Positions 9,700 through 19,216 are shown, numbered from the stretch's first letter. The stretch: DNA of 64,000 nt from Hydrotalea sp. (GCA_022402565.1 JAKRSC010000035.1:1-64000), one strand, 5' to 3'. Made by a program: numbers and translations. Notes: generated by a model from the sequence alone, not told the origin.

Positions 9700-11025
9700 T
9701 TATCTAATCTTCAGCGTAATAATTGAAAACACAACACATATTAAAGTCACAATCCAAAATCGAATAGCAATTTTATTTTCGTGATATCCTTTCTTCTGAT
9801 AGTGATGATGCAGAGGACTCATCAAGAAAATTCGCCTACCTTCTCCATATTTCTTTTTTGTGTATTTGAAATAAGAAACTTGGAGTATTACACTCAGATT
9901 TTCAACTAAGAAAATTCCACAAAAGATGGGTATTAATAGTTCCTTACGAACAATAATTGCAAGTGAAGCAATAATTCCACCAAGCGCCAAGCTTCCTGTA
10001 TCTCCCATGAAAACTTGTGCTGGATAAGCATTGTACCATAAAAAGCCAACACATGCTCCCACAAATGCCCCAATAAAAATGGATAATTCACCCAAGTTGG
10101 GTATGTACATAATATTCAAGTAGTCTGCAAACTTATAGTTGCCACTCACATATACAAAGACACCTAAACAAGCACCTATTAATGCACTTACTCCACCCGC
10201 TAATCCATCTAATCCATCAGTAATATTGGCACCATTAGATACTGCCGTAATAATAAAAGTGACTACTAGTATATAAATAATCCATGTATAAGCTTCTGCA
10301 CCTTCGCCAATCCAACTAACTAGCTTACTATAATTAAATTCATGATTTTTAACAAAAGGAATAGTTGTAATGGGTGTTTTAACCCTTGCAAATTTTTTCT
10401 CTTCGCCGTCAATATTTCTTACAACAAAAGGTTTTGTATCTACAATTCTTTCACCCTCTTGCATTACAACTGTATCTGTTTTACTTCCCGCTGTTTTAAT
10501 AACCTCTCTTTCAACTACTACATTACTGTTAAAATACAGTGTTGCTCCAATGATAATTCCCAAACCTATTTGGCCAATAATCTTTGAAATGCCCGCTAAT
10601 CCATCGCTGTCCTTTTTCTGGTATGACTTTCCTTCTTGTTGTGCTCGTTTTCTTGCCCTCAACTTTAGATAGTCATCCAAGAAACCAATCACACCTAACC
10701 ATACAGTACATAATAACATTAATCTGATATACACCTTATTCAAATCAGCAAATAATAGTGTGGGTATCAAAATTGCAAGAAGTATAATAATGCCACCCAT
10801 TGTTGGTGTGCCCTTTTTTTGTTGCTCTCCTTGCAATCCTAAATCTCTTACCGTTTCACCAATCTGCTTTCTTTTTAGAAAATTAATAATCCTTCTACCA
10901 TAAACTGTTGCAATGATTAATGATAACAATACAGCCATTGCAATTCTAAATGTTTGAAATTGAAATAAACCAGCACCCGGAATATCGATGTACTGTTTTA
11001 GCCAGTTAATAAGATGGTACAGCAT
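9700..11025 (-). CDS. mraY: Phospho-N-acetylmuramoyl-pentapeptide transferase MraY
   Basis: Integral membrane enzyme that makes lipid I from UDP-MurNAc-pentapeptide and undecaprenyl phosphate. Signature regions: KGTPTMGGI, the catalytic-site [39 protein letters not shown] and [11 protein letters not shown]. At 441 aa it is about 80 residues longer than E. coli MraY. The extra length is a hydrophilic insert at about residues 155-240 that separates the FLDDYLK region from ITDGLDG; comparable inserts are known in Bacteroidota. Ten bases separate it from murE. Confidence 0.96.
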   Translation of the reverse strand: MLYHLINWLKQYIDIPGAGLFQFQTFRIAMAVLLSLIIATVYGRRIINFLKRKQIGETVRDLGLQGEQQKKGTPTMGGIIILLAILIPTLLFADLNKVYIRLMLLCTVWLGVIGFLDDYLKLRARKRAQQEGKSYQKKDSDGLAGISKIIGQIGLGIIIGATLYFNSNVVVEREVIKTAGSKTDTVVMQEGERIVDTKPFVVRNIDGEEKKFARVKTPITTIPFVKNHEFNYSKLVSWIGEGAEAYTWIIYILVVTFIITAVSNGANITDGLDGLAGGVSALIGACLGVFVYVSGNYKFADYLNIMYIPNLGELSIFIGAFVGACVGFLWYNAYPAQVFMGDTGSLALGGIIASLAIIVRKELLIPIFCGIFLVENLSVILQVSYFKYTKKKYGEGRRIFLMSPLHHHYQKKGYHENKIAIRFWIVTLICVVFSIITLKIR

Positions 11026-11035
11026 AGATGATGGT

Positions 11036-12499
11036 TTACTTTTTAAAATGTTGAATAGCTTCTTGTAAAATCAGTTTGTCATCGAAAGCATACTTTACAC
11101 CTTGTATTTCTTGATACTTTTCATGCCCCTTTCCCGCTACTAGAATAATGTCTTCGGACTGTGCCAATTCGACTGCACGATAAATAGCACTTTTTCTGTC
11201 TTCAATTATTTCAGACTTTCTCTTACTTGCACTATTCAAGCCGCTCTGCATATCGTATAAAATAGCCATTGGATCTTCTGTTCTAGGATTATCACTTGTG
11301 AGTATTGCTAAATCACTGAACTCACACGATAGTTGCGCCATAATTGGCCGTTTAGTCACATCTCTATCTCCACCACATCCTACTACAGAAATAATTCTTT
11401 CGTGAGCTTTTTTCATTTGTTGAATTGTACGAAGTACATTCTCGAGCGCATCAGGTGTATGTGCATAGTCTACAATTGTCACTATGCCTGAATGACTTAC
11501 TTGATAATCAAATCTACCCTCAGCACCTTGTAAACTACTTAGGGCAAGTAATGTATTCTCTTCATTTTCACCCAAACAAACAGCAGCTCCATACACTGCT
11601 AATAAATTATATGCATTAAAATGCCCAATTAATCTGAAGTAAACATCCTTCCCATTAATTAGCATGTGCAAACCATTTAAGCTACTATCAATAATTTTTC
11701 CTTTGAAAGCAACTGGCTGCAATAAACTGTAAGCAAAATTTTGAGCTGATGAATTTTGAAGCATTACAGCTCCTCGTTTATCATCTGCATTTACTAAGGC
11801 GAATGCACTTTCAGGAAGCTGATCAAAGAATTTTTTCTTTGCTGTAATATATGCATCGAAAGTTTGATGATAATCAAGATGATCGTGGGTAATATTTGTA
11901 AATATAGCTCCTGAAAAATGTAATCCAGCAATTCTATCCTGATCAATTGCATGGCTACTACACTCCATAAATACATGTGTACAATTTTGATCAACCATGA
12001 ATTTCAGAAGAGAATTCAAAGCAATACAATTGGGTGTAGTATGTGTAGCAGGAATAATTTCATCCCCTATTTGATTTTGAACAGTACTTATTAAGCCACA
12101 CTTATAACCTAGCTTACTGAATAATTTAAAAAGTAGTGTAGCAACGGTTGTTTTACCATTCGTACCTGTTACCCCTACAAGTGTTAGTGAAAGAGATGGC
12201 TCATTATAAAATTTGTGAGCAATATAGGCCGACCAATAACGGATATCACTTACTTGAATATAGGTAACCGCTGCATTATATTGCTCTAATTGTTTTTCAT
12301 GAAGAACAATTGTTGCTCCTAATGTAATAGCAGCATCAATAAATGTATGGCCATCTACTTTAGTTCCTGGCAAAGCAAAAAATAAAAAATCTTGTTTTAC
12401 TTCTCTTGAATCAATTGCAATTCCTTTCACCTCACGAAGAAGGTTTCCTCGGGTCTCTTTAACATCAACATGCTGAATAATATGGTCAATACGTTTCAT
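11036..12499 (-). CDS. murE: UDP-MurNAc-tripeptide synthetase MurE (meso-diaminopimelate-adding type)
   Basis: Cytoplasmic Mur ligase adding the third stem-peptide residue. The uridine-binding N-terminal domain contains [19 protein letters not shown]. The ATP loop is [14 protein letters not shown], followed by HTTPN and MECSSHAID. In the C-terminal domain, [10 protein letters not shown] contains the DNPR motif that selects meso-diaminopimelate over lysine in known MurE enzymes. This predicts A1-gamma type peptidoglycan, as expected for Bacteroidota. GKGHEKYQ near the end is also conserved. Its start shares one base with the ftsI stop (TAATG). Confidence 0.97.
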   Translation of the reverse strand: MKRIDHIIQHVDVKETRGNLLREVKGIAIDSREVKQDFLFFALPGTKVDGHTFIDAAITLGATIVLHEKQLEQYNAAVTYIQVSDIRYWSAYIAHKFYNEPSLSLTLVGVTGTNGKTTVATLLFKLFSKLGYKCGLISTVQNQIGDEIIPATHTTPNCIALNSLLKFMVDQNCTHVFMECSSHAIDQDRIAGLHFSGAIFTNITHDHLDYHQTFDAYITAKKKFFDQLPESAFALVNADDKRGAVMLQNSSAQNFAYSLLQPVAFKGKIIDSSLNGLHMLINGKDVYFRLIGHFNAYNLLAVYGAAVCLGENEENTLLALSSLQGAEGRFDYQVSHSGIVTIVDYAHTPDALENVLRTIQQMKKAHERIISVVGCGGDRDVTKRPIMAQLSCEFSDLAILTSDNPRTEDPMAILYDMQSGLNSASKRKSEIIEDRKSAIYRAVELAQSEDIILVAGKGHEKYQEIQGVKYAFDDKLILQEAIQHFKK

Positions 12500-14616
12500 T
12501 AAGGCTGAAGTGTTAATTGAATGATATTACCTTTTTTAACAGTTGTACCAGGATCAAGAGACTGTGATACTACCTTACCTCTTCCAGATACTTTTACTTG
12601 AAGTCCAATTTCCTCGCATAAATAAATTGCATCTTTCAAGCCAAGACCTTTTAAAATAGGAACCTGATTTTGATTAACAGATAATCTATTTAATAAACTT
12701 TTTTTATTCAAGGTTTGAACTGTAATCCACTCAGCAGCAGCGCCTGATTGATCTGCAACTGGAAGAGAAAGCTTACGCATTAAAGTAGTTACATCGTCCT
12801 TATGTCCTGAAAAAGAAATTTGATTACTATCAAGTTTAGAAATGGAAGTAGCTTTTGCTGTGCCAAAAACATACGATGTATATAATCGATCTGCTATTTT
12901 TTTAAATACTGGTCCAGCTACAGAAGCGCCGTAAAATAAGGCAGCTTGTGGTTTATTTTTTATAACTACAACAATGGTATATTGAGGATTTTCAGCTGGG
13001 AAATAACCCGCGAATGAAGATTGATAAATTTTATCTGCATAACCCCTTACACCATCTGCAACCAATGCAGTACCTGTTTTACCTGCAACAGTATATGGAA
13101 CATTTTTGAATAGTTGATACCCTGTCGATCCTGGAGAGCCACAAGCACCAACTAAAGCTTGATGCAATTTTTCAGCAGTTGGTTTACTACAAATTTTTTC
13201 AGAAATAACTTGCGGAGTTATTGTACTTATTACAATTCCTTCTTCTGAAATAGTATTTACAAGATAAGGTCTTAACATTTTTCCACCATTCGCTACAGCA
13301 TTATAAAGCATTGCAGTTTGAAGAGGAGAAATTTTTAATCCATAACCAAAACTCATCCATGGTAGAGTTGTACCACTCCAAAATTTGCTACCTGGTTTAA
13401 TTATTAATGGGCTTCTTTCACCCAACAAATCAATTCCAGTTAGGGTGTCCATGCGCATGCGATGCAAATGTTGAAAGTAAGCAGAGGGCTGTCTACCATA
13501 ATGCTTTGAAATTAACTTAGCCATACCCACATTAGAACTAAACTCAAAAGCTTGCTGAATAGTTACTTCATTTTTACCATGACGCTCACTATCAAAAACA
13601 GTTCTGTTGCCAACCTGCCAACTACCTCCTTCTAAATTAACTACTTGCGTTAAATCAATTTTTCGATCTTCTAGTAAAGCCATTAAAGTGGCAAGCTTAA
13701 AAGTTGATCCAGGTTCGGAAGGATTTATTGCGTAGTTAAAATTCTCAGAATATGAACCATCTCTATTCCTTCCTAGATTAGCTATTGCTTTAATCTTTCC
13801 TGACTTTACCTCCATTACTATAGCACATCCATGCTCAGCCTGATTTTGAACCAGCATATCCATTAATGCATTCTCAGTAACTTCTTGAATAAATACATCT
13901 AGGTTGGTTATAATATCTTTCCCAGATTGTGGTTCAACATCATTTTGATCACTAACAGGAACTAAAACACCTCCAGCAATTTTCCTCATTAATCTCTTAC
14001 CTGTTACCCCTTTCAAAATTGAATCATACTTCATTTCTAATCCAACTTTAAAAGTATCTCTTGCTAACCCAATGGTTCTAAAAGCAAGCATTTCATACGG
14101 ATTTTTACGTATACTTCTTTCCTCAGCAATAAATCCACTTTTGTTTCTTCCCATTCTGATCAGTGGAAACTCTTGCATAGCTTGATAGTCGCGATAAGAA
14201 ACTTTTTTCCTGAACGAATAGTAACGCAACTTCTTCTTGAATCCGTCTTGCAAAATTCTTTTATACCCTGCTTGAGATTCGTCTTTAAATAATTTTGATA
14301 AATGCCATGCAAGTGAATCTACATGTGTTCTAAATAGTTGTCCATTTTTAGCACGTAACCCTTCTGTATTAAAATCAATATAAATATCAAATTGTGGAAT
14401 ACTAGTACTTAGCATTTGTCCATCTTCACTATAAATAGTTCCCCTTTCTGCTTCTATATCAACTACCTTTAATCGCAAACTATCACTTAGTGAACGCCAG
14501 TATTTTCCTTCTACCTGCTGAATGTAAAAGGCTTTACCCAAAATCACCAGCACCCCAATAATCATTAGGATATAGGTTAGGTAAACCCTCCATAATATAT
14601 CGCGTTTCACATCCAT
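12499..14616 (-). CDS. ftsI: Septal class B penicillin-binding protein FtsI (PBP3/SpoVD type) with PASTA domain
   Basis: DD-transpeptidase that crosslinks septal peptidoglycan, partner of FtsW. One N-terminal membrane helix comes first, then the ERGTIYSEDGQMLS dimerisation-domain motif. The transpeptidase motifs are STFK (catalytic Ser), SSN in FSSNVGMAKL, and KTG in VAGKTGTAL. A C-terminal PASTA domain follows (GLGLKDAIYLCEEIGLQV ... VVSQSLDPGTTVKKG). The GTG at 14640 would add eight residues and overlap ftsL. I prefer the ATG at 14616 (MDVKRDILWRVYL), 13 bases past the ftsL stop. Confidence 0.95.
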   Translation of the reverse strand: MDVKRDILWRVYLTYILMIIGVLVILGKAFYIQQVEGKYWRSLSDSLRLKVVDIEAERGTIYSEDGQMLSTSIPQFDIYIDFNTEGLRAKNGQLFRTHVDSLAWHLSKLFKDESQAGYKRILQDGFKKKLRYYSFRKKVSYRDYQAMQEFPLIRMGRNKSGFIAEERSIRKNPYEMLAFRTIGLARDTFKVGLEMKYDSILKGVTGKRLMRKIAGGVLVPVSDQNDVEPQSGKDIITNLDVFIQEVTENALMDMLVQNQAEHGCAIVMEVKSGKIKAIANLGRNRDGSYSENFNYAINPSEPGSTFKLATLMALLEDRKIDLTQVVNLEGGSWQVGNRTVFDSERHGKNEVTIQQAFEFSSNVGMAKLISKHYGRQPSAYFQHLHRMRMDTLTGIDLLGERSPLIIKPGSKFWSGTTLPWMSFGYGLKISPLQTAMLYNAVANGGKMLRPYLVNTISEEGIVISTITPQVISEKICSKPTAEKLHQALVGACGSPGSTGYQLFKNVPYTVAGKTGTALVADGVRGYADKIYQSSFAGYFPAENPQYTIVVVIKNKPQAALFYGASVAGPVFKKIADRLYTSYVFGTAKATSISKLDSNQISFSGHKDDVTTLMRKLSLPVADQSGAAAEWITVQTLNKKSLLNRLSVNQNQVPILKGLGLKDAIYLCEEIGLQVKVSGRGKVVSQSLDPGTTVKKGNIIQLTLQP

Positions 14617-14629
14617 AGGGTAGGTCGAA

Positions 14630-14956
14630 TTATTTTTCACGTACCAATCGGCGGGGACTCACATCAGACGGCTGCAGCTGCAAGGGTGCAACCGACTTTT
14701 GAATTTGTGCTTCCTGCGATTTATACATGACTTCACTCTTCAGTGTTTTATATTCAAACTGAAGAGATTTTAATTCTTGGGTAGTACGGTTAATATCTCG
14801 AATTACTTTATCTGTTTGATGTCCATTGGCTATATATACTATGGCCAACACACTTAGAAACAAAAAAAATGGCGCATGATCCACTATCCACTGATACGAA
14901 AACAGTCGTTTCAATGGCTTTACAGGATTAACACGTTTTTTTTGTACAGATTCCAT
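14630..14956 (-). CDS. ftsL: FtsL-like bitopic cell division protein
   Basis: A 108-residue protein with a basic cytoplasmic N-terminus, one transmembrane helix (about residues 27-46, FFLFLSVLAIVYIA) and a heptad-like coiled region after it (VIRDINRTTQELKSLQFEYKT). This architecture and the location between rsmH and ftsI are those of FtsL, which pairs with DivIC/FtsB. Sequence conservation in the family is very low, so the call rests on topology and synteny. A TTG at 14980 would extend it into rsmH; the ATG at 14956 lies 7 bases after the rsmH stop and is preferred. Confidence 0.82.
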   Translation of the reverse strand: MESVQKKRVNPVKPLKRLFSYQWIVDHAPFFLFLSVLAIVYIANGHQTDKVIRDINRTTQELKSLQFEYKTLKSEVMYKSQEAQIQKSVAPLQLQPSDVSPRRLVREK

Positions 14957-14963
14957 AATAATT

Positions 14964-15887
14964 TTATAATCTTTCTGCAACCCTTAGCTTAGCACTTCTG
15001 CTTCGCGGGTTACTTTTCAGCTCTTCCTCCTTGGGTTCAATTGGTTTTTTATGCACCAACTGAAATACCTTTTCTTTTGCTCCTATTGCAAATGGATTTT
15101 CATCTTCTTGCTCCAATGTTCCAGCTCTTAAAAACTGTTTTACTAGGCGATCTTCCAATGAATGAAAGGTTATAAATGCAACTCTTCCATGCTGACGCAA
15201 TAATGAAGGCAATTGCTCTAATAATTCTCTCAATGCACCCAATTCGTCATTCACTTCTATTCTTAAAGCTTGAAAAACCTGAGCTAGGTATTTGTTAGGA
15301 TTCCCTTTTACTACCGATGCCAGAACTGCTTTTAACTGACCAATAGTTTGTATAGGTGATGCCATTCTGCTCGCTACCAAATGTTTTGCAAGAGTTTTTG
15401 CATTAGTCACCTCGCCATACCTACTGAACATTTCTTGTAGCTCTTGCTCTGAATAGGTTTGCACCACTTCAGCAGCAGTTAGCTCCCTTCTTTGATCCAT
15501 TCTCATATCAAGCGGACCTTCAAAGCGAATAGAGAACCCCCTGCTACCTTCGTCAAATTGGTGACTACTCACACCTAAATCGGCTAGAATTCCATCTATA
15601 CGCTCTATGCCATGCAGTTTTAAAAAGCGAGATATGTGCTTAAAATTGTGTGGCACAAAAATGATACGATCATCTTCTGGTAAATTCCTAACAGCATCGG
15701 CATCTTGATCAAATGCCACTAATGTTCCTTTTGCCGATAAATGACTAAGAATTGCTTTTGTATGCCCTGCACCACCTAATGTGCAATCAACATAAATTCC
15801 ATCTGGACGAATTGCTAAAGCCTCCACTGCCTCCTGCAACATGACCGGTATATGGTAGCTGCTTGGGGAGCTTTGCTCATGATTCAT
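14964..15887 (-). CDS. rsmH: 16S rRNA (cytosine1402-N4)-methyltransferase RsmH (MraW)
   Basis: SAM-dependent methyltransferase acting on C1402 of 16S rRNA in the ribosomal P site. The N-terminal YHIPVMLQEAVEAL, SAM motif VDCTLGGAGHTKAIL, LADLGVSSHQFDEGSRGFS and DMRMDQ are diagnostic. FITFHSLEDRLVKQFLR and the terminal NPRSRSAKLRVAER are also standard. The length of 307 aa is normal. The start overlaps the mraZ 3' end by 11 bases, as commonly seen in dcw operons. Confidence 0.98.
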   Translation of the reverse strand: MNHEQSSPSSYHIPVMLQEAVEALAIRPDGIYVDCTLGGAGHTKAILSHLSAKGTLVAFDQDADAVRNLPEDDRIIFVPHNFKHISRFLKLHGIERIDGILADLGVSSHQFDEGSRGFSIRFEGPLDMRMDQRRELTAAEVVQTYSEQELQEMFSRYGEVTNAKTLAKHLVASRMASPIQTIGQLKAVLASVVKGNPNKYLAQVFQALRIEVNDELGALRELLEQLPSLLRQHGRVAFITFHSLEDRLVKQFLRAGTLEQEDENPFAIGAKEKVFQLVHKKPIEPKEEELKSNPRSRSAKLRVAERL

Positions 15888-16353
15888 CTGCTGGCTTTTT
15901 AGATGTTTGATTCTCAGCCATTACCTCGCCTGCCAGGTCGCTAAATGCCTCAGGAGAGAAGTCTTCAAAGAGCTGTTTGTATTTGGCAGCATCCCAGATT
16001 TCAATTTTATCTAGCGCAGCCACCAAAATGATATCCTTTTGCAATCCCGCAAATTCTTTCAAAGTAGGTGGCAACAATAAACGCCCTGCAGTATCCAACT
16101 CCACTTCTGTTGCTCCACCTAAAAATTGCCTACGAAAAGCACGTACTTTTGGGTCAAAATCATTTAATCGATTAATTCTCTGTATGATAGGCTCCCAACT
16201 TTTTTGCGGATACAAGGCAAGGCATTTTTCAAAGCCCCTGCTGATGACAAACTTTACGTCTGCCTCAGTCAGTTGCTTGCGGAAGCCCGAGGGCAACAAA
16301 AAGCGCCCCTTTGCATCCAGTGTAGCCTCATATTCACCAAGAAAACCGATCAT
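15877..16353 (-). CDS. mraZ: Transcriptional regulator MraZ
   Basis: First gene of the dcw operon. It is a SpoVT-AbrB-fold DNA-binding protein forming ring oligomers that binds repeated GGG-containing boxes upstream of its own gene. Two copies of the MraZ half-domain are visible: GEYEATLDAKGRFLLPSGFR (residues 6-25) and a second with VELDTAGRLLLPPTLKEFA, both containing the D-x-x-GR-LLP core. The 158 aa length is close to the usual 140-155. The upstream region on the minus strand has two GGG boxes and a promoter-like sequence. Confidence 0.96.
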   Translation of the reverse strand: MIGFLGEYEATLDAKGRFLLPSGFRKQLTEADVKFVISRGFEKCLALYPQKSWEPIIQRINRLNDFDPKVRAFRRQFLGGATEVELDTAGRLLLPPTLKEFAGLQKDIILVAALDKIEIWDAAKYKQLFEDFSPEAFSDLAGEVMAENQTSKKPADES

Positions 16354-16379
16354 AGAATAAAATTTCCCCTTTTATGACA

Positions 16380-16412
16380 CAAATTAACACTTTTTCCCAC
16401 TTTTAACCCCAA
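16380..16412 (-). promoter_or_regulatory. Putative mraZ (dcw operon) promoter with GGG boxes
   Basis: On the minus strand, TTG (16410-16412) is followed 22 bases later by TTAATTTG (16380-16387), one mismatch from the Bacteroidota -7 element TAnnTTTG. Between them lie TGGGG and TGGGA, whose starts are 12 bases apart. Such TGGG repeats resemble the boxes MraZ binds in other bacteria, although there the spacing is usually 10. The promoter assignment is inference from position and consensus. Confidence 0.4.
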
Positions 16413-16428
16413 TTTTGGGCTTCTGTAT

Positions 16429-16559
16429 TTTTCCACAGAACAAATGCAGTCCAAACGCAATACAGGCTTGACTTTGATCAACTTTCTTAGATTTGGAGTG
16501 TTAACGGAGTGTGAATAGCTGTGGATAAGTGCGCATTTATCTGAATATCCTGTGAATAC
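16429..16559. other. Cluster of DnaA-box-like 9-mers in the mraZ-queA intergenic region
   Basis: A perfect DnaA box TTATCCACA is present on the minus strand (16520-16528). One-mismatch variants are TTTTCCACA at 16429-16437 (plus) and, read as TGTGAATAG and TGTGAATAC, at 16510-16518 and 16551-16559. Three of the four share one orientation within 50 bases. No long AT-rich unwinding element is obvious. This could be a replication origin element, a DnaA-responsive control region, or chance. Confidence 0.4.
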
Positions 16560-16625
16560 AACCTGTTTATAGCTATCTGGAATAAGAAAATAGTTTTGCT
16601 GAGTGGGTAAATCAATCCTCAGAAG

Positions 16626-16633
16626 TAGTTTTG
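16626..16633 (+). promoter_or_regulatory. -7 element (TAGTTTTG) of queA
   Basis: A perfect match to the Bacteroidota TAnnTTTG element ends 6 bases before the queA ATG, so the transcript would have almost no leader. The same decamer TAGTTTTGCT also occurs at 16591-16600. No well-placed -33 TTG is visible for the proximal copy. Confidence 0.5.
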
Positions 16634-16639
16634 CTATCC

Positions 16640-17890
16640 ATGAAAACGAACAGAAGACCAGAGGAAGTAGATATTCGTAACTTTTCGTATGACCTTCCGG
16701 ATGAAAAAATAGCTAGGTTTCCTTTAGAACAGCGCGATGCAAGCAAACTCTTGATCTATTCCAATAATGTTATTGAGTCGTCTGTTTATAACAAGCTTGA
16801 AAACCATTTACCTGCCGATAGTTTATTAATTTTTAACGATACAAAAGTGGTAGAAGCTCGCTTACTTTTTAAAAAAGAAAGTGGTGGGCAAATTGAAATC
16901 TTTTGTTTGGAACCCGCTGAAATGTATGCAGATATAACTTCTGCAATGTTAACCAAAGGTGAAGTATTCTGGAAGTGTTTGGTTGGTGGAGCAAAAAAGT
17001 GGAGGGCGGGGTTTCTTGAAAAAGAAGTGCTCTTTAGAGAACAACAAATAGTTATACAAGCAGAGAAAATTGAACAACGAAATGATTACTTCATCATTCG
17101 CTTTACTTGGAATGAAAAAGAAAGAAGCTTTGCTGAAATACTTCATTTAGCTGGTATCATTCCTTTACCACCTTACTTAAAAAGAGTTGCTGAAGAAAGC
17201 GACCAAGTTCGTTATCAAACCGTTTATGCAAATATGGAGGGTTCAGTAGCTGCTCCAACGGCTGGATTACATTTTACAGAAGATTTATTAAAGAAAATAG
17301 AAGCTAAAGGCATACAAAAAAAATTTGTAACGCTTCATGTAGGCGCAGGAACTTTCAAACCTGTTACATCTGAAAAATTACAAGATCATGAAATGCATGC
17401 TGAGTTTATTGATGTTTCGCTAGAATTTATTTCATCATTAATTAACCACGCAGGACCCATTATACCAGTTGGAACAACCTCATTAAGAACTATTGAAACA
17501 CTTTACTGGATGGGAGTGAAAGCTGCAAAATTATCAAGCGCAGATATTGCCGCTCTTAGTATACAACAGTGGGATGCTTATGATTGGGATGATAATGCCA
17601 TTACAAAAAATGATGCATTATTACATCTTGTTGAATGGATGAAAAGGCAAAATATTACAAGAATCATTTGTAAAACACAATTGCTCATTGCGCCAGGATA
17701 TCAGCTCAAAGTGGCAGATGCTATTATTACAAACTTTCATCAACCACAGTCTACATTACTATTACTGGTGCATGCTTTTGTTGGCGAAAACTGGAAACAT
17801 ATTTATGACTATGCACTTAAAAATAATTTTAGGTTCTTAAGTTATGGTGATGGATCACTTCTTTGGAAGCATTCTAAAGGGGATGTTTAA
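16640..17890 (+). CDS. queA: S-adenosylmethionine:tRNA ribosyltransferase-isomerase QueA
   Basis: Transfers the ribosyl moiety of SAM to preQ1 in tRNA to form epoxyqueuosine. Recognisable QueA segments are FSYDLPDEKIARFPLEQRDASKLL, of which the DLPxExIAxxPxxxRDxS core is diagnostic, FNDTKVVEARL, GIIPLPPYLKR, GSVAAPTAGLHFT, LHVGAGTFKPV and TNFHQPQSTLLLLV. At 416 aa it is longer than E. coli QueA (about 356), mostly in the middle. A TTG at 16631 would place the start inside the -7 element, so ATG 16640 is used. It is divergent from mraZ and convergent with the next gene, overlapping it by 17 bases. Confidence 0.95.
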   Translation: MKTNRRPEEVDIRNFSYDLPDEKIARFPLEQRDASKLLIYSNNVIESSVYNKLENHLPADSLLIFNDTKVVEARLLFKKESGGQIEIFCLEPAEMYADITSAMLTKGEVFWKCLVGGAKKWRAGFLEKEVLFREQQIVIQAEKIEQRNDYFIIRFTWNEKERSFAEILHLAGIIPLPPYLKRVAEESDQVRYQTVYANMEGSVAAPTAGLHFTEDLLKKIEAKGIQKKFVTLHVGAGTFKPVTSEKLQDHEMHAEFIDVSLEFISSLINHAGPIIPVGTTSLRTIETLYWMGVKAAKLSSADIAALSIQQWDAYDWDDNAITKNDALLHLVEWMKRQNITRIICKTQLLIAPGYQLKVADAIITNFHQPQSTLLLLVHAFVGENWKHIYDYALKNNFRFLSYGDGSLLWKHSKGDV

Positions 17891-19211
17891 TAACAGGAAC
17901 TGATAATGTAAATACACTACCCTTTCCTAAAACACTTTCTGCTTTAATATTGCCTTTATGGGCGTCTATAACCGACTTAACATAGCTCATGCCTAATCCA
18001 AATCCTTTTACATTATGTACGTTACCAGTATGTGCGCGATAAAACTTTTCAAATACACGACGTACACTTTCCTTAGACATACCAATACCTTTATCTTCAA
18101 TTCTAATTTGAAGTCGATCGTTTATTACACTAGTTTGAATAGAAATATGAATAGAGCCTTCTTTTGAATATTTAATGGCATTATCTATTAAATTAGAAAT
18201 CATATTCGTAAAATGATTTTCATCAACTTCAATACTTGAATATGCTGCGTTCAATTTCAAAACCACTTCTCCTTTCTTTTCTTCTAATTGTAGTTGATAG
18301 TTTGAAAGTGCTTTCTGAATAATATCGTGCGCATTACAAACCCTTAAATCAAGTTTCAATTCTTGCCTTTCCAATAAAGCAGCTTGTAGAATTGTTTCAA
18401 CATGCTTGTTCATCCTCTTATTTTCTTCCTTAATAATGCCGCTGAAATAATCCATCTTTATTTTATCTTGTTGTACCCGCTCATTTTTTAGCGCGTCAAC
18501 TGCAAGAGAAATTGTTGCAAGAGGTGTTTTTAATTCATGAGTCATATTATTGATGAAATCCGTTTTGATCTCACTTAATTTTTTTTGATTCATCAATGCC
18601 CTCACGGTAATGTAAAACGCTGCAATTATGACCAGCATGAAGAGTACAGCTCCCATAAATACCCAACGCACAGATTCCCAAACAGACAGCTTAAAATCTT
18701 CTACAACAACAATTAATTTTTCTGCCTCAAACATGCCTTCAAAAAATGAACCCGATTCTGGTACAATTAAAGAAATGAAATGTCTATTATTTAAAGTATC
18801 CCAATAAGCAGATTCGAAATTAGGTGTATACATTTCAAAATCACCTTCTCCTGTTATTACAGCAAAGTCATAGTTGATTTCATCTAACTCACGTTCATGA
18901 AAAGCTCTTCTTAGCTTTGCTGCTACTTCTTGCCTTGAGTATTTTTCTTTTACAGAAGGTGGCCGCATCATTTTGAATGAAAAGTCACCGAGTCGCAATC
19001 CTCTCAATCGGGGAAGTTGCATAGCAGGATTACTAGAATACACACCCTCACTTAAGGATTGAGACACTACATAACAAGCCTGATTGACTTTATCCTTTAG
19101 TTGATTCTCTCTAACTGTAAGTAAACTTTTGAACCATGATAACTGTACCCAAATCAGTCCAAACAATGATAAGGTTATCAAAACCACTATTAAAGGAAAA
19201 GTACGCTTCAT
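17874..19211 (-). CDS. Two-component sensor histidine kinase (orphan)
   Basis: Membrane sensor kinase of 445 aa. An N-terminal membrane segment (about residues 5-25), an extracytoplasmic sensor region of about 150 residues and a second membrane segment (about 185-205) precede the kinase core. The phosphoacceptor H-box is NMTHELKTPLATISLAVDAL. The catalytic ATPase domain shows the N box NLIDNAIKYS, G1 DKGIGMS and G2 GFGLGMSYV. I see no HAMP-like linker beyond a short helix. No response regulator lies next to it, so its partner must be encoded elsewhere. The sensor region is not recognised. Confidence 0.9.
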   Translation of the reverse strand: MKRTFPLIVVLITLSLFGLIWVQLSWFKSLLTVRENQLKDKVNQACYVVSQSLSEGVYSSNPAMQLPRLRGLRLGDFSFKMMRPPSVKEKYSRQEVAAKLRRAFHERELDEINYDFAVITGEGDFEMYTPNFESAYWDTLNNRHFISLIVPESGSFFEGMFEAEKLIVVVEDFKLSVWESVRWVFMGAVLFMLVIIAAFYITVRALMNQKKLSEIKTDFINNMTHELKTPLATISLAVDALKNERVQQDKIKMDYFSGIIKEENKRMNKHVETILQAALLERQELKLDLRVCNAHDIIQKALSNYQLQLEEKKGEVVLKLNAAYSSIEVDENHFTNMISNLIDNAIKYSKEGSIHISIQTSVINDRLQIRIEDKGIGMSKESVRRVFEKFYRAHTGNVHNVKGFGLGMSYVKSVIDAHKGNIKAESVLGKGSVFTLSVPVIKHPL

Positions 19212-19216
19212 TCTAA

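Noticed and set aside
10342-10672. Two overlapping plus-strand frames inside mraY
   Set aside because: Antisense to the mraY insert region; composition reflects the opposite strand.
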